A stretch of DNA of 26,137 nt from an uncultured Lachnospiraceae bacterium. Its GTDB lineage: Bacteria; Bacillota; Clostridia; Lachnospirales; Lachnospiraceae. The translations under genes and the position numbers were made by a program. This document shows positions 1 through 6,702 of this stretch, piece by piece. Below the pieces are notes generated by a model. The model did no database searches and was not told the DNA's origin. It saw nothing but the letters and a program-made list of their open reading frames with translations. The DNA lies in assembly GCA_934351835.1 (NCBI GenBank), contig CAKRJP010000025.1, positions 1 through 26,137 on the forward strand, in the 5' to 3' direction. Position 1 is the stretch's first letter; each line of letters starts with the position of its first letter.

Positions 1-152
1 AGGAACTTCAAAAAACTCTCTCCCTCTTAAAATTCAAGTGCTGGTATTATGAAACAGCAATGAAAGATGGTAACGAAGATTCGATAAACGCCATGTTGCC
101 TGATAAACTTCCAGAAAATATACAAAAACTATATGATAAAGGGTATGAATAA
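1..152 (+). CDS. C-terminal fragment of a probable MerR-family transcriptional regulator
   Basis: Partial gene entering from the left edge. The frame whose first full codon is at base 3 stays open for 49 codons and ends with TAA at 150-152. The visible tail contains the stretch KCWYYETAMKDGNED and later LPDKLPENIQKLYDKGYE. From memory, this resembles the C-terminal effector region of MerR-type regulators of clostridia, in which a KxWYYExA motif is followed by a short acidic helix. The DNA-binding N terminus lies outside the window, so neither ligand nor target can be read. It converges with the minus-strand gene that ends 30 bases further on. Family assignment is tentative because only the tail is visible. 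Confidence 0.5.
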   Translation, partial: ELQKTLSLLKFKCWYYETAMKDGNEDSINAMLPDKLPENIQKLYDKGYE

Positions 153-182
153 TTTTTGCTTTCTCCATCAAACTTGAAGTTA

Positions 183-593
183 TCAGCCTGTATAGGCATC
201 ATCTGCCGTGTTCTTGAAATTCTGCTTTTCCAGCCATTGCTTTTCTTCTTCGTTTTCCGGAATATCGATCCGCTCGATCTTGAAGATAACAGGGCGTGTG
301 CCATCATTGCAGCAGGCGATCATCATTCTGTCGTCATTTGTCCACTTGCGCATAATGGAGCCGCCCTGCAACGCCGTATAAACATATCGGCTGATGGCAT
401 CCCATGCCTCTCCGCAGAATTTGCCATTCATTAGATGGTAAAAGTCATCCTGCTCCGGCGTTCTTTTTAAGAGAAATGTGTCTCCCGCCTTGAAACATGG
501 ACACGGACCGGATTTCGGATCAGCCAAATACTTTTCCTGTAATTCCGGGAACACCTTTGTCTCCAATACCGTTATTTTGCATTCGTAATTCAT
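183..593 (-). CDS. TIGR04076-like small protein of unknown function
   Basis: A 136-residue protein starting with MNYECKITVLETKVFPELQ. The order of features, an N-terminal CKITVL strand, a GPCPCFKAGDTF segment near residues 28-40, a GKFCGEAWDAISRYVYTALQGG segment in the middle and a short C-terminal domain, matches my memory of the TIGR04076 family. No biochemical role for that family is known to me. Several Cys residues (in GPCPC, KFCGEAW and ACCND) could bind a metal, which is inference. The ATG at 591-593 is preceded by AAAGGAG at good spacing, which supports this start. No signal peptide or membrane segment is visible. It sits between the MerR tail and the GNAT gene in a small accessory group and probably has its own transcript. 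Confidence 0.6.
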   Translation of the reverse strand: MNYECKITVLETKVFPELQEKYLADPKSGPCPCFKAGDTFLLKRTPEQDDFYHLMNGKFCGEAWDAISRYVYTALQGGSIMRKWTNDDRMMIACCNDGTRPVIFKIERIDIPENEEEKQWLEKQNFKNTADDAYTG

Positions 594-665
594 ATAATTA
601 ACTCCTTTACGTCCAAAATTTTCTGTCTGTTAAATCCCGATTGTTTTAATTCTTCTCAGTTCCAC

Positions 666-710
666 CTTCTTGCCCTTCGGACAAGAAGTATCCCTCGCTT
701 TCAGCTCGGG
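666..710 (-). other. Two adjacent imperfect hairpins in the TIGR04076-GNAT gap
   Basis: Read on the minus strand, 710-692 forms a stem of CCC then GCT closed by a GAA loop, with a tandem GA/GA internal mismatch and GGG on the far side. Bases 688-666 form a second hairpin with seven-base arms CTTCTTG/CAAGAAG plus two further GC pairs around a short loop. No T-run follows either stem, so this is not a typical Rho-independent terminator. It lies directly after the stop of the GNAT gene and before the TIGR04076 gene, both read leftward. Its role is unknown; it could be an mRNA spacer structure or a relic of a mobile element. Confidence 0.35.
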
Positions 711-722
711 CAATTTCGATTT

Positions 723-1148
723 CTATTTTTGTTTCCATAGCATGGTGTACTCTTTTTCACCAGTAGCTTCATCCAAACCTTCACATTGAATAATGAACCC
801 TTCTCTTTGGTAAAAAGAAATTGCTCTGGCATTCTTCTGGTATACATTTAATTGTAAGCTGACTTTTTTATCCTTAATATAATCCAATAAAAGCTTACCT
901 ATACCACATGACTGCATTTCATCATAGACAAAAATACCTTCGATATATTCATCATTTAGTCCTACAAATCCTTGTATCATTTTATCCGCTTCAAACACAT
1001 AGACTTCGGATTGTGACATCATTTCTTTCACTAATTCATAATTACTTTTCCAGTATTGATTGGAAATAAAATAATGTGCTTTCAGATTTGTCTTTAACCA
1101 TATGTCAGCAACTCTATCGATATCTCCGTTCAGCAACTTTCTAATCAT
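723..1148 (-). CDS. GNAT-family N-acetyltransferase
   Basis: A 141-residue protein with the GNAT fold, expected to move an acetyl group from acetyl-CoA to an unknown amine acceptor. The frame can be extended six codons upstream to a TTG, but the ATG at 1148 has a TGGAG-type ribosome binding site about 8-10 bases upstream and gives the typical start MIRKLLNGDIDRVADIW, so I prefer it. The acetyl-CoA loop is recognisable as QSCGIGKLLLDYI (residues about 85-97), a form of the Q/RxxGxG/A motif, followed by LQLNVYQKNARAISFYQREGF, the classic motif B strand and helix. The substrate cannot be predicted. The family resembles small stand-alone acetyltransferases in genomic islands of gut Firmicutes. 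An extended -10 (TGA then TAGAAT) lies at 1197-1205. Confidence 0.85.
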   Translation of the reverse strand: MIRKLLNGDIDRVADIWLKTNLKAHYFISNQYWKSNYELVKEMMSQSEVYVFEADKMIQGFVGLNDEYIEGIFVYDEMQSCGIGKLLLDYIKDKKVSLQLNVYQKNARAISFYQREGFIIQCEGLDEATGEKEYTMLWKQK

Positions 1149-1196
1149 AACAAATATTCTCCACAACTACATCCTTTATGCTTTTCTCTTTTTTCC

Positions 1197-1205
1197 ATTC
1201 TATCA
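1197..1205 (-). promoter_or_regulatory. Possible extended -10 promoter element of the GNAT gene
   Basis: On the minus strand the sequence TGATAGAAT forms an extended -10 about 50 bases upstream of the GNAT ATG. No good -35 hexamer lies 17 bases upstream, so the call depends on the TGn extension. The rest of 1149-1403 shows no gene, only AT-rich sequence. Confidence 0.3.
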
Positions 1206-1403
1206 CAAGCGCACCATTAATCATCATTTTTTTTGATGTTTTTTCTTTTCCCCCACTGTAAAACAGGCCTAAGTGTTAGCAAACTCTTCTACTCAAACAA
1301 TCATAAAAATATCGAATTACAAATCTTAATGTCAAAAGAATTTATAAAAGTTAAATTGAAAGTGCTTTTTATTTGACAGGTTATAAGTTCAAAAACAAAA
1401 GAA

Positions 1404-1435
1404 GCTGAAAACCTCGATAAATCAAGGCTTTCAGC
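1404..1435 (-). terminator. Rho-independent terminator of tRNA-Arg
   Basis: Inverted repeat GCTGAAA/TTTCAGC with an inner CCT/AGG pairing around an AT-rich loop. On the minus strand it is followed by TTCTTTTGTTTTT. It lies 10 bases past the encoded CCA of tRNA-Arg and is well placed to end that transcript. Confidence 0.7.
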
Positions 1436-1444
1436 GTTGTTTGC

Positions 1445-1521
1445 TGGCGTCCCAGACAGGAATCGAACCTGCGACGTTTCGCTTAGGAGGCGAACCCTCT
1501 ATCCTACTGAGGTACTGAGAC
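1445..1521 (-). tRNA. tRNA-Arg, anticodon CCT
   Basis: Read on the minus strand, all cloverleaf parts are present. The seven-base acceptor stem GTCTCAG pairs with CTGGGAC (one G-T pair). The D arm is CCTC/GAGG. The anticodon stem TTCGC/GCGAA holds the loop CTCCTAA, giving anticodon CCT, which reads AGG arginine codons. The T arm is GCAGG-TTCGATT-CCTGT. The discriminator is G and the 3' CCA is encoded (1445-1447). A terminator follows. tRNA genes of this type are frequent integration targets; here accessory genes lie on its 3' side, but no repeated 3' tRNA segment was found in the window. Confidence 0.95.
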
Positions 1522-1535
1522 GTATTTAATTGTAA

Positions 1536-1589
1536 TGGAGCAATTTTCAAATTTATTTCATAAATCGCTTCCGAAAGGGGATTGCTCCA
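1536..1589. repeat. Inverted repeat, 9-bp arms, in the tRNA remnant region
   Basis: TGGAGCAAT (1536-1544) is repeated in inverse as ATTGCTCCA (1581-1589). The 36-base loop contains a smaller inverted repeat (ATTTAT/ATAAAT). It lies between tRNA-Arg(CCT) and the tRNA-like remnant and overlaps the 3' part of the latter. Confidence 0.5.
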
Positions 1590-1633
1590 CCTGACCCTTA
1601 GAAGGCACTTACCTTATCCATTCAACTAATGCT
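1566..1633 (-). pseudogene. Decayed tRNA-Arg(TCT)-like remnant
   Basis: On the minus strand the segment begins GCATTAGTTGAATGGATAAG and contains an anticodon-loop block GCCTTCTAAG, the usual setting of a TCT anticodon (CTTCTAA loop). The D-loop block AATGGATA also looks tRNA-derived. The 3' half fails: the expected anticodon-stem partner is replaced by GGGTC, there is no TTCGAAT-type T loop with a five-base stem, and no acceptor partner is found. I read it as a broken tRNA, probably from recombination next to the intact tRNA-Arg. Chance similarity is possible. Confidence 0.4.
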
Positions 1634-1727
1634 TTTATATTTTATCATTCTGACTATTTAAAATCAAGCCCAAAGCTCATACAGTTCCAGAAACAAAGAC
1701 TCTTTTGTCGTACGCATAGTGATAAGA

Positions 1728-1752
1728 AATCCGGGACTAAAAATCCCGGATT
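1728..1752 (-). terminator. Hairpin terminator after the DUF3881 gene
   Basis: Perfect nine-base arms AATCCGGGA/TCCCGGATT around a seven-base loop, 17 bases past the DUF3881 stop codon. On the minus strand the stem is preceded by AAAG and followed by a weak T-rich tract (TTTCTTATC). It probably ends the parA-parB-DUF4446-serS-DUF3881 transcript. Confidence 0.65.
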
Positions 1753-1769
1753 CTTTATACGTAGTAATA

Positions 1770-2645
1770 TTAAAAATTCACCTTGCCCTGCATCCAGATA
1801 TTTCCTTTGAATCTTCTTCCCGGTGCCGGTTCTCCAACAAGTGACTTTACCGGTACACAGACATCAAACTGTAATTCATTGACATCCAGACGCATGATAT
1901 AGACATCTTCTTTCGTATACTCATTTTTCACTATTTCAAGATTGAGTATTTCACCAAGAATAGAATATCTGTCACATTCTATTCCATAAGGCATAATGTA
2001 TGTATCCACGATACTGAATAAATCTTCTTTTACCAGACGTTTGGACACTTTCGAATAAGTGTCTATATCTTCCAACGTCAAACTCTCGATTGCTGTCTGG
2101 TCTCCGGATCTGGCCGCACTCTGCAGCAACATCCTGTTTCTGGATTCTTCCAGCTGTTGTTTGGTCTGTTCTTTGTTCTTCAATACAGGGAACAATATCA
2201 TACCTTCATTTGCCAGACCAGCCAATGTCACAGAGGTATATTTCACGGATCTTCCGGACAACTGTTTTTCTTTCAAATATTCAATCGTATTTTGCAGAGA
2301 GAAAATCAGGCTGATTCCAACTTTCACATCCTCACAGATTCCCACATAAGCTTCTCTGTCAATTCTTCTCTCAATACATACATCCGCATAACTTGTAACG
2401 CCAGTTCCCTCAAGATAAGGGACATAATACAATTTCTTGAACTGATCCTGGATATCCATATCTCCGTACAATACAATCCCCATCTTTTCGCCATATTCTC
2501 TGAGATATGCACAAAAATCCATATTCTGTGACACAGTAATCAGATTATGTCTCGTAAATGAATGTTCCACATCTGCCAGAATTTCATTTAATTCATTTTT
2601 GTCGGTTATATTGCCAAATCCAATGGCATTCAGGTATTGATGCAT
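1770..2645 (-). CDS. DUF3881 family protein
   Basis: A 291-residue cytosolic protein with no signal peptide or obvious membrane segment. Start MHQYLNAIGFGNITDKNELNEIL and overall length agree with the DUF3881 family as I remember it, a family restricted mostly to Lachnospiraceae and without an assigned function. The ATG at 2645 follows AAAGGATAACGATA, a reasonable ribosome binding site, and lies only 16 bases after the serS stop, so it is almost certainly the last gene of the parA-parB-DUF4446-serS transcript. A hairpin terminator follows. The C-terminal part is rich in beta-type sequence (EDVYIMRLDVNELQFDVCVP) and ends in a basic GRRFKG segment. I see no catalytic motif and do not propose an activity. 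Confidence 0.65.
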   Translation of the reverse strand: MHQYLNAIGFGNITDKNELNEILADVEHSFTRHNLITVSQNMDFCAYLREYGEKMGIVLYGDMDIQDQFKKLYYVPYLEGTGVTSYADVCIERRIDREAYVGICEDVKVGISLIFSLQNTIEYLKEKQLSGRSVKYTSVTLAGLANEGMILFPVLKNKEQTKQQLEESRNRMLLQSAARSGDQTAIESLTLEDIDTYSKVSKRLVKEDLFSIVDTYIMPYGIECDRYSILGEILNLEIVKNEYTKEDVYIMRLDVNELQFDVCVPVKSLVGEPAPGRRFKGNIWMQGKVNF

Positions 2646-2661
2646 TATCGTTATCCTTTAA

Positions 2662-3951
2662 TTATTTGTTTTTCGGTACAAGTAATTTTGTTCCACCCAT
2701 GTATGGCTGTAATACTTCCGGTATCTTAACAGTTCCGTCTGCCTGAAGGTTATTCTCTAAGAATGCGATTAACATTCTCGGTGGAGCAACTACTGTATTA
2801 TTCAGTGTATTTGCAAAATATTTTCCGTCTTTTCCTTTTACACGGATACCAAGTCTTCTTGCCTGAGCATCGCCAAGATTAGAGCAACTTCCTACCTCGA
2901 AATATTTTTTCTGTCTTGGTGACCATGCTTCTACATCACATGATTTTACTTTCAGATCTGCAAGGTCTCCGGAGCAGCACTCTAATGTACGAACCGGGAT
3001 ATCCATAGAACGGAATAAATCTACTGTATTTTTCCACAGAACATCATACCATTTTTTGCTTTCCTCCGGCTTACACACAACGATCATTTCCTGTTTTTCA
3101 AACTGGTGAATACGGTAAACTCCTCTCTCCTCAATTCCGTGAGCACCTTTCTCTTTACGGAAACATGGTGAATAACTTGTAAGTGTCTGTGGAAGCTGAT
3201 CCTCTGTCAGGATTGTATCAATAAATTTACCAATCATAGAATGCTCACTTGTTCCGATCAGGTACAGGTCTTCACCCTCGATTTTATACATCATGGCATC
3301 CATCTCTGCAAAACTCATAACTCCTGTTACTACGTTACTTCTGATCATGAATGGTGGGATACAGTAAGTAAAACCTCTGTCGATCATAAAATCTCTTGCG
3401 TATGAGATAACTGCGGAGTGAAGTCTTGCAATATCTCCCATCAGATAATAGAATCCATTTCCTGCAACTTTTCCGGCACTGTCAAGATCAATACCATTGA
3501 AGCTTTCCATGATCTCTGTGTGATAAGGAATCTCATAATCCGGCACTACCGGCTCACCGTACTTTTCAATCTCTACGTTCTGACTGTCATCTTTACCAAT
3601 CGGAACTGAAGGATCAATGATGTTTGGAATTACCATCATATTTTTCTTTAATTCCGCTTCAACTTCCTTTTCCTCTGCAGATAAAATTTCCATTCTTTCT
3701 GCACTTTCCTGTACTTTCTGCTTTAACTGCTCAGCCTCTTCTTTTTTCCCCTGAGCCATGCATGCACCAATCTGTTTAGAAGTTTTATTCTTTTCTGCAC
3801 GCAATACTTCTACTTCCTGCTTTATATCTCTATTCCGCTGGTCTAATTCTAATACTTTGTCTACCAATGGTAATTTCTCATCCTGAAATTTTTTCTTAAT
3901 ATTTTCTTTTACTGCCTCTGGATTATTTCTCACAAATTTAATGTCTAACAT
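2662..3951 (-). CDS. serS: Serine-tRNA ligase (SerRS)
   Basis: A 429-residue class II aminoacyl-tRNA synthetase that charges tRNA-Ser with serine. Residues 1 to about 110 form the Lys/Glu-rich coiled-coil arm that holds the long variable arm of tRNA-Ser. The catalytic core follows, with TSEHSMIGKF (the TxE serine-binding segment), the motif 2 region SPCFRKEKGAHGIEERGVYR then HQFEKQEM, and motif 3 NNTVVAPPRMLIAFLENN. The core departs from the common bacterial wording (TAEVPL; GSGLAVGRTLVAILEN) and belongs to the variant often found in this genomic position in clostridia. The ATG at 3951 is preceded by AGGAGGAAACATTC. It lies 84 bases after DUF4446; no T-box leader fits in that gap, so serS is probably expressed from the upstream par promoter. 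A tRNA-Ser(GCT) gene is at the other end of the window. Confidence 0.96.
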   Translation of the reverse strand: MLDIKFVRNNPEAVKENIKKKFQDEKLPLVDKVLELDQRNRDIKQEVEVLRAEKNKTSKQIGACMAQGKKEEAEQLKQKVQESAERMEILSAEEKEVEAELKKNMMVIPNIIDPSVPIGKDDSQNVEIEKYGEPVVPDYEIPYHTEIMESFNGIDLDSAGKVAGNGFYYLMGDIARLHSAVISYARDFMIDRGFTYCIPPFMIRSNVVTGVMSFAEMDAMMYKIEGEDLYLIGTSEHSMIGKFIDTILTEDQLPQTLTSYSPCFRKEKGAHGIEERGVYRIHQFEKQEMIVVCKPEESKKWYDVLWKNTVDLFRSMDIPVRTLECCSGDLADLKVKSCDVEAWSPRQKKYFEVGSCSNLGDAQARRLGIRVKGKDGKYFANTLNNTVVAPPRMLIAFLENNLQADGTVKIPEVLQPYMGGTKLLVPKNK

Positions 3952-4035
3952 GAATGTTTCCTCCTGATCTGTATATTACTTTTCATTAAATTGTTTGTTA
4001 CTCTGATTTTGGTTTTATTACTATAAATTCATCTC

Positions 4036-4557
4036 TTATTTCTGATCAATGAATTCATCACTGAAAATAGCCTTGTCCAATGCTTCAGCTTCCTCGTCTG
4101 CCAATTCTACAAAACTTTCACCCTTTAAGATTTCTTTCACATAAGTGTAGCAACCTTCTCTACTGTGCATTGCATTTAAAATCCATCCATTATTATTATC
4201 ATCAAGCATCGCGATTGCAAAACTCAGCTTACCGCCCATTTCATTAAATGCATCATATTTTACAATTCCGACTTTCTGAAAATTATGACCAAGCTTACGG
4301 TTAAGTTCTTTGATTTCCTGACGATTTTGTTTTACTACTTTTACAACAGTATCAACTTCTGCAAGTCTCTCTTTGAAACTATCTTCCAGAGTTTTCCCAT
4401 CTTTGCCTTTCATAAACACATTGTAACTATTTTTCAAACGAGTATATTTCATATTCACATTAATACAAAATACAAACAGCACAATAATGAGTATCAGTAA
4501 AAATAGTAGCAAAAATGCAGGATCAATTCCTATTGCCTTTAAAATCTTACTTTCCAT
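4036..4557 (-). CDS. DUF4446 family membrane-anchored protein
   Basis: A 173-residue protein with one N-terminal membrane helix (residues about 14-36, LLLFLLILIIVLFVFCINV) and a cytoplasmic domain. The domain has a charged helical stretch (FKERLAEVDTVVKVVKQNRQEIKELNRKLG), then a compact region containing VGIVKYDAFNEMGGKLSFAIAMLDDNNNGWILNAMHSREGCYTY. These are hallmarks of DUF4446, known to me as a conserved neighbour of parB in clostridia with no established function. It starts six bases after the parB stop, so it is translated from the parAB mRNA. A membrane protein fixed in the segregation operon could link origin-bound ParB to the membrane, but that is inference. Confidence 0.85.
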   Translation of the reverse strand: MESKILKAIGIDPAFLLLFLLILIIVLFVFCINVNMKYTRLKNSYNVFMKGKDGKTLEDSFKERLAEVDTVVKVVKQNRQEIKELNRKLGHNFQKVGIVKYDAFNEMGGKLSFAIAMLDDNNNGWILNAMHSREGCYTYVKEILKGESFVELADEEAEALDKAIFSDEFIDQK

Positions 4558-4563
4558 ATATCC

Positions 4564-5475
4564 TTATTCGTCCTTTCTCAAACTCATAATCATATCGAAC
4601 ACTCGTTCTAATTCTTCATCCGAATAATATTCTATCTCTATTTTACCTTTTCCTTTTCCTTTTGAAGATATACTTACTTTTGTGCCGATTACTTCTTTCA
4701 TTTTTTCCTCAAGATTTGTATAAACAAAAGAATTTTCCACAACTTTCTTTTCTTTTACCTTCTTAGGATTCTTAAGAGATTTCACCAGTTTTTCAACATC
4801 ACGCACACTTAGTTTTTCATCAAAAATCATATTTGCCAGTTCGTACTGCTGATCCTTATCTTCAATCGCAAGTAACGCACGGGCATGTCCTGTAGAAATC
4901 ATATCTTCAATAATCATCTGTTGTACTCTGTCATCCAGTTTTAACAAACGCATTGAGTTCGTTACCGCAGTACGGCTCTTGGATACTCTCTCCGCAATTT
5001 CGTCCTGCTTTAATCCAAATTCTTCCATTAATCGCTTATAGGCCATTGCTTCTTCAATTGGATTCAGATTTTCTCTCTGGATATTCTCAATCAGTCCAAT
5101 TTCTACAATTTCCTGTTCTGTAAATTCTTTTACAATCACAGGAACCTCTTTCATACCAGCCATCTTCGCAGCACGCCATCTGCGCTCACCTGCTATGATT
5201 TCATAGTAATCTTTCTGTTTTCTTACCAGTAACGGCTGTAAAACTCCAAATTGTTTGATAGAATCTGCCAATTCGAGCAGGGCATCTTCTTCAAAATTTT
5301 TTCTCGGCTGATCTCTGTTCGGCTCAACCATATTGATTTTCATCATCTGCTCGCCGGGAATAACTTCTTCTTTCGACTCTTTCTTAGCCTTGCTATCTTC
5401 CGTCGATTCTACATTTTTATTAGGTACAATAAGGCTGTCCAGACCTTTTCCTAATCCTTTTTTCTTAACTGCCAT
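4564..5475 (-). CDS. parB: Chromosome segregation protein ParB (Spo0J)
   Basis: CTP-dependent DNA clamp that loads at parS and spreads to mark the origin for ParA and SMC. Seen: N-terminal KKKGLGKGLDSLI, which is the ParA-contacting tail; the ParB core from about residue 45; the CTP-binding C-motif GERRWRA (about 96-102); the helix-turn-helix LKQDEIAERVSKSRTAVTNS (about 155-174) that reads parS; and a C-terminal dimer domain ending DMIMSLRKDE. Two ATGs are adjacent (5478 and 5475); AGGAGG sits three bases before the first and six before the second, so I prefer 5475 (303 residues). It starts 51 bases after parA. Three consensus parS sites lie upstream of parA in this window, giving ParB its local targets. 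Confidence 0.97.
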   Translation of the reverse strand: MAVKKKGLGKGLDSLIVPNKNVESTEDSKAKKESKEEVIPGEQMMKINMVEPNRDQPRKNFEEDALLELADSIKQFGVLQPLLVRKQKDYYEIIAGERRWRAAKMAGMKEVPVIVKEFTEQEIVEIGLIENIQRENLNPIEEAMAYKRLMEEFGLKQDEIAERVSKSRTAVTNSMRLLKLDDRVQQMIIEDMISTGHARALLAIEDKDQQYELANMIFDEKLSVRDVEKLVKSLKNPKKVKEKKVVENSFVYTNLEEKMKEVIGTKVSISSKGKGKGKIEIEYYSDEELERVFDMIMSLRKDE

Positions 5476-5526
5476 CATTCTCCTCCTCTATTATTCGTTC
5501 CTTTGCAAAGTCCATTTACTCTCGAT

Positions 5527-6288
5527 CTATTCTCGGTTCATAACTTCCTCTGCAAGTCTCATATAGCTCTCCGAACCTGTAGACTTTGGATCGTATAGAT
5601 TGATAGGCATACCATAACTCGGTGCTTCCGCAAGACGAATATTTCTCGGAATAATTGTCTTATAGATTGCCTGTTGCAGATTATCTTTCACATTTTCTAC
5701 AACCTGTAATGACAGATTTGTTCTGGCATCGTACATTGTAAATACAACACCTTCTATCTCAAGTTTCGAATTAAGTCTTTCTTTTACTAATTCTACCGTA
5801 TGTATCAACTGGCTCAATCCTTCCAATGCGTAATATTCGCACTGGATTGGCACTAATACCGAATCGGCCGTTGTCATTGCATTAATAGTCAACATACTAA
5901 GTGACGGTGGGCAATCAATTACAATATAATCGTAATCATCTCTTACCTCTTGAACTGCATTTTTAACAATATACTCCTTATTGTCAACCCCTATTAATTC
6001 AATTTCTGCAGCCGATAAATCAATATTAGCAGGAATAACATCAAGATTCTCAAGAGCATCTTTAACAAGAACCTCTTTCAAACCAGCTTCACCAATGATC
6101 AAATCATAGATAGTACCTTCGACTTCGTCCTTATCTACACCCAAGCCACTTGTCATATTTCCCTGCGGATCCATATCAATTGCCAGGACACGCTGATTTT
6201 TAGCAGCCAGACAAGAAGACAAATTAATAGCGGTAGTTGTTTTACCAACCCCACCTTTTTGGTTAGCGATTGCTATAACTCTTCCCAT
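5527..6288 (-). CDS. parA: Chromosome partitioning ATPase ParA (Soj)
   Basis: MinD/ParA-type ATPase of 253 residues that binds DNA as an ATP dimer and acts with ParB in origin segregation; in Bacillus the homologue Soj also controls DnaA. Seen: MGRVIAIANQKGGVGKTTTA carries the deviant Walker A motif KGGVGKTT at residues 11-18; DMDPQGN and IVIDCPPSL are the switch and Walker B segments. The open frame continues 20 codons upstream, but homologues start at MGRV and an AAAGG lies upstream of this ATG, so 6288 is chosen. A TATAAT -10 is at 6356-6361 and a parS site abuts its -35, so ParB binding may influence expression. Followed by parB. Confidence 0.97.
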   Translation of the reverse strand: MGRVIAIANQKGGVGKTTTAINLSSCLAAKNQRVLAIDMDPQGNMTSGLGVDKDEVEGTIYDLIIGEAGLKEVLVKDALENLDVIPANIDLSAAEIELIGVDNKEYIVKNAVQEVRDDYDYIVIDCPPSLSMLTINAMTTADSVLVPIQCEYYALEGLSQLIHTVELVKERLNSKLEIEGVVFTMYDARTNLSLQVVENVKDNLQQAIYKTIIPRNIRLAEAPSYGMPINLYDPKSTGSESYMRLAEEVMNRE

Positions 6289-6355
6289 AAACTGATTTAC
6301 CTTTCTATAAAATACACATAAACTTATGTTTTTACATTCTAAAAACACATAATTT

Positions 6356-6384
6356 ATTATATCACTTTTACACTTTGATATCTA
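6356..6384 (-). promoter_or_regulatory. Probable promoter of the parA-parB operon
   Basis: On the minus strand TAGATA (6384-6379) and consensus TATAAT (6361-6356) are separated by 17 bases and lie about 70 bases upstream of the parA ATG. The -35 matches consensus at four of six positions. The nearest parS site (6390-6405) ends five bases upstream of the -35. Confidence 0.5.
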
Positions 6385-6389
6385 CAAAA

Positions 6390-6405
6390 TGTTTCACGTG
6401 AAACA
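6390..6405. promoter_or_regulatory. parS site 1
   Basis: Exact match to TGTTTCACGTGAAACA, the Firmicutes ParB-binding consensus, fully palindromic. It lies just upstream of the probable parA -35. Confidence 0.95.
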
Positions 6406-6472
6406 CATTTCTACGATATGATATAAATAAAGAATGTGAATTTAAACATATTGTATAACTTGACGATTAGAA

Positions 6473-6488
6473 TGTTTCACGTGAAACA
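6473..6488. promoter_or_regulatory. parS site 2
   Basis: Second exact TGTTTCACGTGAAACA, 83 bases from site 1 in the same parA-rsmG gap. Confidence 0.95.
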
Positions 6489-6655
6489 TTATATTTTTTA
6501 CATATTATTAAAATCATTGAAGGTTCAGAAGTGTCAACAGAACATTTCAGAATAAATGTAGTCGTCAAAAGCTTATGTACTCTCTGACTTTGGTTCATTG
6601 TTATATTTTTGCATCTATCTCCCCAATAATATACATTTGCTCAATTGTATTCATA

Positions 6656-6695
6656 AAAATGAGGAGATGTTTCACGTGAAACATCTCCTCATTTT
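6656..6695 (-). terminator. 40-bp perfect palindrome: rsmG terminator containing a parS site
   Basis: The inverted repeat is perfect for 20 bases on each side of the axis between 6675 and 6676. The centre is the parS site at 6668-6683; the flanks add ATGAGGAGA and its complement. It lies eight bases past the rsmG stop, and on the minus strand the stem ends in ATTTTTATG, so the transcript would carry a very stable hairpin with a short U-rich tail. It is a plausible terminator of rsmG, and in DNA form a ParB site. Confidence 0.65.
6668..6683. promoter_or_regulatory. parS site 3
   Basis: Third exact TGTTTCACGTGAAACA, 180 bases from site 2, at the centre of the 40-bp palindrome after rsmG. The three sites lie about 7.3-7.6 kb from dnaA, typical for origin-proximal parS. 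Confidence 0.95.
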
Positions 6696-6702
6696 ATTTG
6701 TA

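Noticed and set aside
156..434. 92-codon plus-strand frame overlapping the TIGR04076-like gene
   Set aside because: Antisense to a gene with a good ribosome binding site and family match; no own features.
3952..4035. Possible T-box leader for serS
   Set aside because: The gap is only 84 bases with no specifier stem, T-box sequence or terminator; too short for a T-box.
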